Part shown: piece after piece, positions 21,801-32,834 of the stretch
How the letters are laid out: each line of letters begins with the position of its first letter
Position numbering within the stretch: position 1 is the first letter of the stretch
Assembly (NCBI GenBank): GCA_036850595.1
Contig: CM072148.1
Span: 21,570,731 to 21,634,730 of the forward strand
Length of the DNA stretch: 64,000 nt
Source of the DNA: Rhyacichthys aspro
Taxonomy: Eukaryota > Chordata > Actinopteri > Gobiiformes > Rhyacichthyidae
Direction: 5' to 3'
Made by a program: the position numbers and the translations under genes
Notes under the pieces: model-generated
The model's database searches: none
Told to the model about the DNA's origin: nothing
Seen by the model: the letters and a program-made list of their open reading frames with translations, nothing else

Positions 21801-22727
21801 AGACAGTTGTTCGGTAAAGGGTTTTGATGTTTTAGGGGAGAGCCTAGGAAACCTTCCTTAGAATCACTAATTCCCTGATGTAGACGCCTATTAGTTTTTA
21901 ATGTGCACGTGTGATACAATCAGGATAAAAGAATTATCTCTGATATTGTTACTGGCTCTTATTACCACTGTGGTAACTCTCAGAATTAGGCAATAAAAAG
22001 TGTTTAGAAGTTTTAAACAAACAATGGCTGATTATATCTCTGGATGCTGCAGTAGATCTTTATTGCCATAATCTGTTATGTGTTTTATGTTATCTGTATG
22101 TGCTGTATGTCCTATTAAGTGTCTTATTTAGTTACTATGGGTTGGGTATTTGCCACAGATTCCACCACACAGTGTCTAGCTTCAGTCTTTAATGAACCAA
22201 ATAATATTAGATCTAAAGATCATGCACACACTTCTTCTTTCTCTACACCTGGTGTAAGGCCATATCTCTACACCTCTAACTTCATCACACACATTGGCTT
22301 TAAACCTACACAGTCTGAGTACTAGCCTCAACTAGACCAAAATCTTCTCCTGTCAAAAGCACACTCACACAAGTGTAGGGCTTAGTGAGTGCCAGTGGGA
22401 CAAGGAAAACAAGGCAAAGCCAACAACTAACATGTGAGGATGAGGAAAGGACCAGCATCAGGGAAGATGAGGAAGGTGGTTTTACTGGTGTAAATAAGAG
22501 CTGTAATAAAGTAAAGCTAGACTCGATCAAAAGTGGACCATACACTATGTTTAGTAAATAAAATATGGACCGTTCAATGAAAACCTAAAAGCACTGCTCT
22601 GACCTATCACAGAAATCGTCAGAGTCTGTGAACGAACAACCCACTCCTTTGCTCTTGCTTGTTCTATTATAATGGGTGCACAGAAAGTGCTGGAAGGAGT
22701 TACAAAATAACTAAATAAATACTATAA

Positions 22728-25188
22728 AATCTCGTGTCACGTGTTTGGTGCAGCTGCTTTGTGTATCTGACCTGTGTATGAAGGTACTAGAACACAACAC
22801 ATTTGGATTGTTTTAAAACAAGAGGATGAGATAACCAATATAATGGGTATTTTTTCAAATAAAAGATTTTCTATAACAAAATTTGATACATACGTTTGAT
22901 TAAAAATACATTTAAGAAAATATTACAGTGTGACTGTAATGAGTTTAAACTGAAATAATGTTAGTGATGCGACAACAGAAGGATAAACAGGGTAACATCT
23001 GTGGATGAGTTGCAGACAATGATAAACCTGTTTTTTTTTAACTTATTCATTATGTGTAGTTCATTATGATATATTATGTTTTGAGAATGTTGTTTACAGG
23101 AAACAAAGAGCTCCAATGTAAAGCTGATGCATGAGTTACATGTCACATGTTATATCTGTGTTCTCCATCCTCTGCAGCTGAACTGTGAGTAAGAACTTTG
23201 TAACTGGGTGGAAGAAGGTCAGTGGTCAACAAGACCCTGACCAAATGCTTACAGGGAAATGTTACAGGGACAGTTGTAATTTTCTTTAGATTTCATTAAT
23301 TGAACGATTCAAAATATAATACAATAATTTGTAATTATAAAAAGAAATATAAAATAAACATAAAATAAAGCATCAGAAAACAAATAAATAAAATAAAAAA
23401 TAAAATAAATAAAAACAATTAAGCAATGAGAAAACTAGAGCAAACAAACAAAAGTAAAGAATAACATTTTCAATAAACTGGCATAAAGTGAGTCTATGGG
23501 AAATTAATAGAGAGTTAAAAAGTGCTTTGTGGAGTAAAATTAAATATAAAAGTAAAGTTTCTGAAACAAGTTTTCCTAAATTAGATGTAACTGGAACAGA
23601 TATAAAAACATTAATTTTAAGCCTTAATGGTGAATGATTGTTGTACCATTGAATCATCTTCTGGTTCACATTCTAGCCATTCCCTTTTCCATCGGGATCT
23701 TGATGTTCTGTTAAACTATAATGCCACTCTTAATAGTTGATAAAAGTGTATCGTAAATATCTCAGACATGTGTTATCAAAAGAGAGCATTAGCAACAGGG
23801 CACTAGCAACAAAATCATAGTTTATAAAAAATGTAATCCTCTGACCAAGACACGTCATTTTGACCAAACATGACTCACCAAGTCTAACAATAACTCAATG
23901 TAAATGAAGTTTTACTTAAAATAATCCTCTTGAGAGTTTAACATTAATTTAGTCTTCATTATTTGTTACCATTTACCTTGGCAGTGAGTCGCTGCAGTGA
24001 TCTGTGTTTGAATCAGTTAAACATCAATTACAGAGGTTTTCAGTTTTATAGCTGTAACATAAAGTAATGTACTAGTTTCTAAAGTGGTATAACCTGATGA
24101 ATGGTGTTTTCAGGCTGCTCTTTGAGAAATAATGCAAAAAATTACTTTGGTGCTAAATGGTTAAAAGTTAATCAGTACAGTGACTATAGTCTTCTCCTAA
24201 AGTCTCTGAATATAGATGTTAATCCTCTAAAAGTACTTTACTTCTTTTGGACTGTACAGCTGCAGACTCTTTATAGACAACTGATAAAGGACTGTGACTG
24301 TCTTCACTGATAACTGTGAGTGGAAATGAGACCTGTTGATGGCCTAGTGTTTCTGGGAGGGTAGTTACTTCATGTGCCTTGCTGGTTGTTTCCACTGCTC
24401 CAGCACTGAACTGAACTGAACCTGCCTGGCTCTGGCACTGTTTTGTCTACTGAGACTTATCTGAGAACATGGCTGCCTGCTCTGTATCGTCTCTGAGAAA
24501 CATGAGACTAACACTGGCTGAAGCACCTACGACAAAGAAAGCTCGTTTCTGACTGGTCTTAAAGCTGCACTTTGTGGACTGGGCTCCTCCACACTGTCCT
24601 CAGGTCAAATGGACTGAATCTATGCCTCTGCAACTGCTGCTGCTCAGAGGTCATTACAACATGAACTGTTCTGATGCTGCATGAGGGGTGTTGCATAAAT
24701 AATACAAATAAAAAGTTTGACTATTGAGATCTTTCTATTTTAGAGAGAGGTTGAAATGAATTCACAAACATCCATTTAAATTAGTTTTGCTTTTCGTAAA
24801 GCAATATTATTTAAATTAACTGTTGAATAGCTCACTCATCTAAAGCAAATGTGCTTTTTGTTAAGGGTCAAAAGTCCAAATACTAAAAACATAGAACTGA
24901 AATGTAGATGCTACAATTGTTGGGGAAGTTACATTCAATGCCAGCCTAACTGAGTTCACACAAAACAATGTGAATCAGTTAGTTCCTGACAGGCCATATG
25001 TCACAAAATGGTTTGACATATGGAGAGAGATTGCTCTGCAAACCTGAGCACAGATAAATCTGCCCTAGCAATTAAGAAATTCTTAGTCTTTGTTTAGCTG
25101 CATTAGCAGCTGGATTCTACATACTCAAAACAGACCTTTTGTGTATGAGGAACTGTGTGTGTGAAAATTCCCTATTAACAATATATTC
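22728..25188. other. Long stretch without a recognised gene
   Basis: AT-rich and conserved between the blocks (54470-56910). A 69-residue frame at 24101-24310 is kept in both but shows no family features and its upstream context is intron-like. Sequence at about 24360-24720 is less AT-rich and ends in ATACAAATAAAAAG, so it could be the last exon of a noncoding transcript. I cannot support more than that. Confidence 0.4.
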
Positions 25189-25221
25189 TATAAATTGTAA
25201 CCTGAAAAGTAGAAAGCTGTT

Positions 25222-27006
25222 TAAGCACCTTTCTGGACTATTCCAAATCTACCCTGCCTCTCGTCCCGTACAGGTCCGACCCTCTTCTTCAGAGCCCTCT
25301 ACTGCTCTGCCCCAAGTCCTCGGTTTAATCCCTAAACCTGAGACTCCCTCCAGTTGCTCTGACCCTCTGCAACTCCCTGAGACCACTCACCCGTCCACTG
25401 CCCCCGACAGAGACGTCTCCTGTGCTCATCCACGGCTACTCTGTGGAGGAGTACCAGCAGATCTACCACTCTGTGGTGGATGACATGCTGAAGTACGTTT
25501 GTGTCTCATGGACTGTAATCAGTCCTTTTGGGATTGTCACAAAGATTCTTATTCAACATTCTCTGATGCTATATGAGTTTATTCATTCAAATGTTTCACT
25601 GGTGCCATTCATAAAATAGCTCTACAGTTATTTCTCACAGTTCTTTCCCTTTTCACAGATACCCAAGTGGTCGTTCCCGTCCCTACAGTCTGGAGCTGGG
25701 ACGCAAGATCAAGCAGTGTTTGTGGGAAAAGCTGAACTGCCCGGTCTTTACTGAAACAGAGACCATCAATGGACTCGTGAAAACTGAAGAGTCCATCTGC
25801 AAAGGGCCTTATCCACCTCTGTTTAACATGGATATCTCTAGGGAACCGGACCCCCCTAGTTTAAGTCTTTTGCCGTGGCTCTAAGCCTGAAATTGTAAAT
25901 TCTTTATGAAATTCTTTCTCAGAGGTTCAGTTCCCAATATAACTGTCTTGGCCGTCCCAGAGTACTGCCTGAGAGCTCACAGAAGGGTGACATCAGAACA
26001 GTTAATCAATTACCTCCAAAGGATCAGATTTGCACCCCTCAAGCTGACACACAGGTGGTAAGTAAAAACGAGCTTTTACGTCTAAAAGAGGAGATGAGAG
26101 ATTTGAGGATAAAAAATTAAAAATTAGAAATAGAGAAATCTCAGCTGATGGAGAATTGCAAACTTCACCACAGTGACAGAAAGAAATTTCTAGATGCTGT
26201 AAAGTTATCTGAGGTTTTGCCAGGCTCTTGGAGGAACTTAAAAAGTTTAAAGAGAACGAAGATGCTTTTAAACGCCTATATAAGCAAATTCAAATGATCT
26301 AGAGCTATTTTATGTACCAGCTGGAGTGTATGGAGGGTCAGTGCCGACGTGATCATGTAAGTAAGAGTCAGGTTGAAGCATTGGAAACAGAGACCCAAGA
26401 CCTTTCCAATCAACTGCAGCGCTTCCAAAAGGAGAATTCTTCCCTGAGAGCAGAGGTGACTGACCTGCAGATCCAGCTGAAAGATTTTGTGGATTTGAAG
26501 CAAAAGCGAAGTTTATTGCATCATAAGAATGACCACTTTGATGCTGAACTTGCCCATCTCAGGGAGGCACACAAGTCTGAGACAGAGAAAGTACTTGAGG
26601 CTTGTAATCACGGACCTCGGGTCTAAACAAAAGCACTGTTGGTCCAACCACATCAACTTAAAGGAACATCTGCAGCTACAAAGGGAATTTCAGAAGCTAG
26701 CGACGAAGAGAGAAGACCAGGTGGTGTCACACAGAAGAGGTTGAAGGACTCAGGTTAAAAAAGTGGAAGAGGAGATATTTCACCTACAGATGGAGATAAA
26801 TGACCTCTTGGATCAACTTCAAGAGGCAAAAAAAAGCTTTGATGGAAAAACAGATCACAGAGATCACACAAGCCAAGGAAGTAGAGCAGAACTAGAGAAC
26901 TGAGGCCTACGCTGTCGGGCTTAATGAGCTCGACAGCGTAGAACAGTGCCATGGTGATCTGGATGACAAGAACCGCAGTCCCCCAGGATTAGACGAGAAT
27001 GTTCCA
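25222..27006 (+). pseudogene. Coiled-coil family locus B (spliced leader ORF plus broken coil unit)
   Basis: The 5' part has an exon ending at 25492 and another from 25659 with a good GT-AG intron; joined they read YSVEEYQQIYHSVVDDMLK then YPSGRSRPYSLELGRKIKQC and end at a stop near 25884. Here the initiator of the 101-residue frame is ACG instead of ATG. From about 25930 the sequence is homologous to the 470-aa gene, beginning right after a splice-acceptor-like TTCTTTCTCAG. The coil frame is destroyed by an in-frame TAA, a 106-nt deletion (about 35 codons, frameshifting) after the SEVL position, and a stop at TAG. Homology continues past the end of the coil frame into flanking DNA, so this is a genomic duplicate, not a retrocopy. 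It retains a 43-nt hairpin-forming segment (26910-26952) absent from the intact gene. Confidence 0.75.
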
Positions 27007-27179
27007 TGAGTAGGTTTAGCCAGTGTTTTATTAATAATTGGGATCTTTTTTTCTAGTCTAGTTTTTTTTTGGCAATGGTTAGGGCTATGGAAAGAAATGA
27101 AAAACAATTTGAGTATTTACTGCAATATCAGTGGACTGTAAAATTATAGTCCATGTTACACTGATGACACTAATTTAAT

Positions 27180-27690
27180 ACAGGCAGTATACTGGCAGTG
27201 AGAAGCGTGATATCAGTACAACGGATCAGGATTGCACCCCTCAAGCGGGCACAGAGTTGGTAAGTAAAAATTAGTTGTTACGCCTTAAAGAATAGATGAG
27301 AGCTTTGAGGATAAAAAATGGAAAAATTTGATTTAGAGAAGTCTCAGCTAAGGGAGAAATGCAAACTTCACTGTGACAGAAGGACATTTCTATCTATCAT
27401 TTCTACGTTATCAACATAAGTTATCTGAGGTTTTGCAGTCAGAGCTACACATCCAGCCCCAGAAAAACTTTGCCTTAGAGGCCAAGTTGTGGAGCTGGAG
27501 AACAGAGTGAAGGTATTCATAAAGTTGACAATGCCAGGCTCATGGAGGAACATCAAAAGTTTAATAGAGAACAAAGATGCTTTTAAACGCTTACATAGAC
27601 AACTTCAAATTACCTTAGATGCCAAGTAGATTGCAGTTTTGCAGCATTGAATGAGAATGTAAAGAAAGAAATAAAGAAATGAAAAACAGG
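27180..27690 (+). pseudogene. Coiled-coil family unit D, diverged tandem copy
   Basis: Directly after locus B, another unit repeats the region from CTPQA(D/G)TE through LRLKE-like and TFALEAK-like motifs to the LHRHLQ region, more diverged and with several stops. Unlike locus B it keeps the stretch covered by the 106-nt deletion, so it branched before that deletion. It ends near AAAGAAATGAAAAACAGGCC, resembling the 3' flank of the intact gene. Confidence 0.7.
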
Positions 27691-28044
27691 CCTTGTAATA
27701 ATGTAGGGAATTTATTGGGAAGGCTGTGTTGTGAACAAATGCAGTAACGTTACCGGAAATGGCATGTATTCATGTACATGACTGCTGCCTGAGCACTCTG
27801 ATGTCTGTGAGTGCTTTGGGACAGGACCCACCGCAGCACTCGCTTCTCATTGAGAAGAGTAAGGATGATACGTGCTTTGACATCAGAGTCTCCAAATAAC
27901 TATAGAAATAACTCATTTCTAATAATAATAGAAATACACCAGAAAAAGCTACTAGATTTGTTGCTTGCATTTTTGGAAAAAAAATCACTAGAGGAGTCTG
28001 AATACTCGCTAAATGTAGTGACAAAGTGGATTAGTTTGCATATA

Positions 28045-28072
28045 TAAATAAATAAATAAATAAATAAATAAT
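28045..28072 (+). repeat. (AAAT)n microsatellite
   Basis: Seven AAAT units. The block 2 copy at 61128-61155 has one or two more units. Confidence 0.9.
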
Positions 28073-29354
28073 GGAAGCAATGTCTGCATTTGGTCTAAAT
28101 CCTCCAAATAACCACCAACGAACGGCGTTTCCATCTTGGATATTTTCACTCCTCCTATGGAGGATGTTACTAAAATGGGCAGAGAGGGCAGCGTCTAAAC
28201 TGCTCCTGGGTAAGCTTTTCAAATGTTCAGTAAACAGGCCCTTCATCCAACTGGAGCTGAACAAGCTAACGGCTAACAACATGCTAACTGCTGTGGATGA
28301 GGCCTCTCACTCTGTCGTCTCTCAGCTCGGGACCAGTCCACAAAACTTTACAACAAAGTTTATTTTAACTCCTGCTGTTAATATCAGATCATTATTATCA
28401 ATATTAAAGATGTTTTATTTATAATATATCATCGTTTTAAGCACAAGCTAATTTTTATCTTAGTCTGACAAACCTTCTAGTTCTGTTAAAAATTAAACCG
28501 TGTTTTTCGAACATATTTCATTATATCCTTTATGTTTGTTTAAATATCTGTCCCTAATTTGCAACTTAATAAGGCTGTAGTATTTGAGGGAGGCACATTT
28601 TGGCACTAAAATAATAAAGCCTCGTTATGCTTTCATATGATAATAATAAAACAGTAATGTTTAAGCATATAACACGTGAAGATATTCAATGTCAAGATAT
28701 GAAATAGATTTATAATCCCTCCATGATCTTTTCGATCATATAACGCTAAACCCAGGAGCCCTGCAAATGGGCATTTAGACAGACCTGTATTTTCCATTTA
28801 CACATAAACTATAGATAAAGCAACACTCACACATAATCTCAGCGTTACTCAGTGTGAAGAAACATCTTTGTATTTCTACATGTTCTACTGGCTAAACGTT
28901 AGATACTGTTTTTTTGTTTTTGTCCATGTCTGTGTGTTCCCTGGGAGAAAGAGCAGCGCTGGACGACTGTGAACCTCTGTAGAGCAGTTACATGAAGATT
29001 AGACCAGTGTCAAACCTATGACTGTGACAAAGAAGAACGTGGACACCTACACGACACTACCTACACTTCACCTGCAGCGCTCTTAAAATAAAGATCATGT
29101 CTGCTATACCTCAGGATCTGTTTTACTAACTATTAATATTTACTGTAGATAATGGCTCTGCACTCTTTTTAAACTAGACATTGTCTACATAATTTAACAT
29201 ATGAGTCTGATTTAAAACGTACTCCCACTAATTAACTGCTAATTAACTTAGTATCAACGACAACGTAAACAGAATAAATATGTTTTTTCAAATCTTTATC
29301 TTGTCTGATGTTTGTACCAAGTATTAACATAATTTAACTTATGTCTTTAACTGC

Positions 29355-29600
29355 TGCCTCCTACAGAGGATATTACTAAAATGGGCAGAGAGGGCAGCAT
29401 CTAAACTGCTCCTGGGCGGGCTTTTCAAATACGCGGTTCAGAAACACACCCCTCATCTCAGAGCCGACCGGAGCTGAAAAAGCTAACGGCCAACAAGAAG
29501 CTAACGGCTAACAACAAGCTAACGGCTAACGACATGCTAACGGCTACTGCTAACTGTTGTGGACCAGGCCTCTCACTCTGGCATCTCTCAGCTCGGATCC
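29355..29600 (+). repeat. Diverged local duplicate of 28150-28345
   Basis: Both contain TTACTAAAATGGGCAGAGAG followed by CTAAACTGCTCCTGGG and a run of GCTAACGGCTAACAACA units. This copy has an expanded GCTAACGGC array (about 29485-29545). It has no counterpart in block 2 within the window. No coding role is apparent. Confidence 0.7.
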
Positions 29601-29883
29601 AGTCCACAAAACTTTACAACAAAGTTTAGACTGCTTTGAGACACTTAGTTGCTGACCTTGGGTAATAATATTTGTTTATTATTTGTGAGTTCAGTGATTA
29701 AAGATGTAAAACATAATTACCCATAAAATGTGGAACAAGACAACTTTACCTGTATCTTTTATTATTGCGGCCATCTCTGAATGCACCTCTTTTCCAATGG
29801 CCCTGTTTTTCTCATGTTTTAGGGCAAGTGCTATTGCTTAATAACAAAAAACCCTAAAACATTTTCAATGTTAAAGGTTGCTT

Positions 29884-31686
29884 TTACATCGAAAACATAC
29901 ATTTTATGTATAAGTACACCATTTTCATCTTGGTTGAGCTGTAATGCAGCAAGGAGTCAGTCAGAAGATCAATCCTGTGTGAGGGGGTCATTTCTTTGGT
30001 AATTTTACCAAAGCGGTGAAGGTATGACCAGAGGTGCTCCAACTGTTCTCCGTCTGCCAATCCTGCATCTTCCACATTTGTACAATTGTACAAAATCTTA
30101 AACACATATAATTTGTTTAATAGTCATGTAGGTAAATTAATGGCAATAAAAGCATTGTGTCCATATACATGAAAGGAAGTTACAGCAAATAATATATTTG
30201 TAAGATCTGTGTAAAACGTCTATAAAGTAGAGCAGATAAATAGCGTATTTATAACAGTTACCTATAATTACTATTATATTTACTAATAATTATTTAATAT
30301 TTTTCAACTATCACATGAGGTTTCAGATTGCATGCTATATCATACATAAATATTAATTTCTTGTTTTCCTCTTGCATGTTTTTCAGCAGGTAGACAGCAT
30401 TTGAAAGGCTGGAACAGAAGAGACATTAACTTAAGTTGATGAAATAATGTTTAAATAATCTAATGTAAGCATGACAATTACCTCTCCCCTTTTCTGAGAC
30501 ACTCAGAAAACACTGAGGATGTTCATGTCTAAAGCTTACTCCAAAGACTCCTGTTTCATCTAATTTGGATTTTATTTTTCAAGAGCACTACCTGCTTTAA
30601 ATGTGGCACAGCCCTTTAGAAGATGTGTAACATATACTTTATTTTTAAAAATGTAATTAAGTTGACTCACAAAACATATGAGTATTAAATATTATAACTG
30701 CTGGTTTTGTTTTTGACAAACTAGTTTACATTCTTTTACAAAGAACTGAAAAATAAGTGGAAATTATTTATACCCCCTAATGTGAGCGATGTTGTTCTTT
30801 AAGAAAAGCATCAACAGTTTCTTGTGGGCAGAAGAAATGATTACAGTGTTTAGGTTCTTTCACACTCTTCCCTGATGCCTTCTTTCTAGGAAACCCAAAC
30901 AACCCATCTGCTGCCAACACGAGAGTCCCCCCCACAACCCAGAAAAATCATGGCCACTTGATGTATATCATAAATTCATCAACAGCCTTTAGTTTACACA
31001 TAAGCCATGAAATGAAATCCTCCCTAGGACAAAGAGGGCATTGAGTACCATCAGTCGTGTCATGGCTTAGATGACATAGTGTGGACAATTTAAAACGCAG
31101 TGTCTGTATTCTTCATAGGTCTCATTTATGAGTATTCTATAGAGGTTTGGGCACTACAAGGTAAACAAAATAGAAGAAAGGTTTAGGTGTGATATGAATT
31201 GCTACATGTTGGCAAATCAGCAATTCAAACCTTGGAAGGAACAGTGGAATACTGGAAGGCAGCACATATCGATTTAAGTGAAGCACCACATTCCAGCTGC
31301 AGTTGTCAGATGATATCCAGTAGCTGCATGGATACTGCTGACTGTGGTTGCTTCACTGTAGATGGCCAAAGGCCATAACGGATGAGAGTGGCTCCTTCTT
31401 TTTGACACTCTCAGAAATTAATAAAAACATCAAGTGGGTGTCATAAAATGGAGGAAAGATAATGAATAAAGATGTGAACAAAATGTGTAAGACCCTTTTG
31501 TTTTTAATAGTTTCTTGTACATGTAAGGCCCTTACATTTCTGCTCATGGACACCATGATGTCCTCTTTATAAAATCTACCAGACTGAGACAAAGATAACA
31601 GCAACATTAAACTGATCTTTGTACTAACATTGTATGCCTTTTTTAAATTTTTTTCTTATTTATTTTTTCAAAAGATAATATATAAC

Positions 31687-31727
<41 letters not shown>

Positions 31728-32834
31728 GTTAATGTAGTGCACTTTACATTTGCCGGACAAATCTCCAAGTGCTACAAGCATAATTGAGCAGATTGAATGG
31801 TACAAACCTCCTACATTTCAACGTGCTGAAGAGCATGTTTCTTATGCATATGTGCACACAAACTGCAAAAATATGTTTCACTGCAAACTGCAGCACAAAA
31901 TTTCTTGTGGAGAAATGGCAACACCACAGACATTCCAACACACATTTTCTGGTGGGCAAAAGAGCTCAGCTGAAACATCCATTAGAGTGTACCCAGTGAA
32001 GCATCTTGGCTGTTGTCATATATTTCGGCAGTTGTATAGGCAGCCTAAGTACTGTTGGGATTTAATCACCTTCAATTTTGATAGTATTTTTGTCACGCAA
32101 ATAAAAGCATATCTTTTTTGCTTTTTCCATTATTAGACAACCTGTTGAAATAAGAAACAAACATCTATATCCAAAGAGAGTATTTTGTATTAAGGAGGAG
32201 ACTTTAATGGTATTTTTGTCCATTGTCATTTCATGCCAGCTGTTTAAGATGAATTACCAAATGAACACTGTGGGTAATTCATGAAAAAAATAAACGCCTT
32301 TTCTGATGATTATTAACTATCTATTTCCATTTACATCCTGTCCACATACATAACAAGCCTAGAAAAGGCTGTCTAACTGCACAATGTTGCATATCAAAAA
32401 TATAAGAAATTAAATGATTAATTTGCTTTATTATGTATTTGTGTATGTTATAGATATTTTAAATTTGATTGTTAAAACTAAAATACAGACTTGCCTTTTG
32501 CGGGTACTGCTATGGAAGATTTATTCTTTCATCAGATTTTGAATTTTAAATGCCTGTGAATTTCTACGTAACTTTTTTTTATCAATGAAAAAACATGTTT
32601 GAATATTTTTGTCTTCGAATTTCAGTCACTGAATTTAAAGTTTATAAATTTCAACATAGTATTCAGTTTCAAAATTCGAAATAAAAAATTAGCCGTGTAA
32701 ATATTTTATACATATATTTTTGAGCACTCAAATTCAACAGCCAAAATTCACAGTGTAAAATATGTGGTAAAAGAAATTCAAATGGAACATCCAGGATACC
32801 GAGGAATTGTAATTGATCTTGTGTGAGTCAATCT
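29884..32834 (-). mobile_element. KDZ (Zisupton-like) transposase remnant
   Basis: KDZ transposons are large cut-and-paste elements with a DDE-type transposase. On the minus strand 30780-30945 reads VLAADGLFGLPRKKASGKS and then FFCPQETVDAF, matching the first catalytic-Asp region of the family (DG.FGL.RKK..G.S). At 29940-30100 it reads GEQLEHLWSYLHRFGKITK and then RIDLLTDSLLHY, the conserved C-terminal block. Between them are further short frames (LKSICAAFQYSTVPSK type) broken by stops and shifts. Distal sequence (32480-32830) is rich in GAATTT-like motifs and may be terminal. An (AAT)n run lies at 31686-31727. The element is dead. It lies between the inverted-repeat arms and in block 2 is oppositely oriented. 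Confidence 0.75.
31686..31727. repeat. (AAT)n microsatellite
   Basis: About fourteen AAT units inside the KDZ-like remnant. The surrounding segment is missing from block 2. Confidence 0.9.

Larger units (their letters stand above)
20358..22727. other. 2.4-kb segment present only in block 1
   Basis: Aligning by eye, block 2 passes from the sequence before 20358 straight to that at 22728 (junction near 54462). The segment holds a 29-nt tandem duplication (TGTGGGGACCTGAGGAAATG twice, 20491-20548), a second copy of the nearby repeat/L1 stretch, and an LTR-like stretch. Without target duplications I cannot say whether it is an insertion here or a deletion in block 2. Confidence 0.75.
25189..29186. 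repeat. Left arm of a large imperfect inverted repeat
   Basis: The arm (GTAACCTGAAAAGTAGAAAG onward) recurs in reverse complement at 32835-34958. Relative to the left arm, the right arm lacks about 26580-26850 and 26963-28551, and identity is otherwise high. Both arms contain relatives of the coiled-coil gene. The spacer of about 3.6 kb holds the KDZ-like transposase remnant. Confidence 0.85.

Noticed and set aside
24101..24310. 69-aa frame conserved in both blocks
   Set aside because: Conservation between near-identical blocks is not evidence of coding, and there are no domain features or supporting splice sites.
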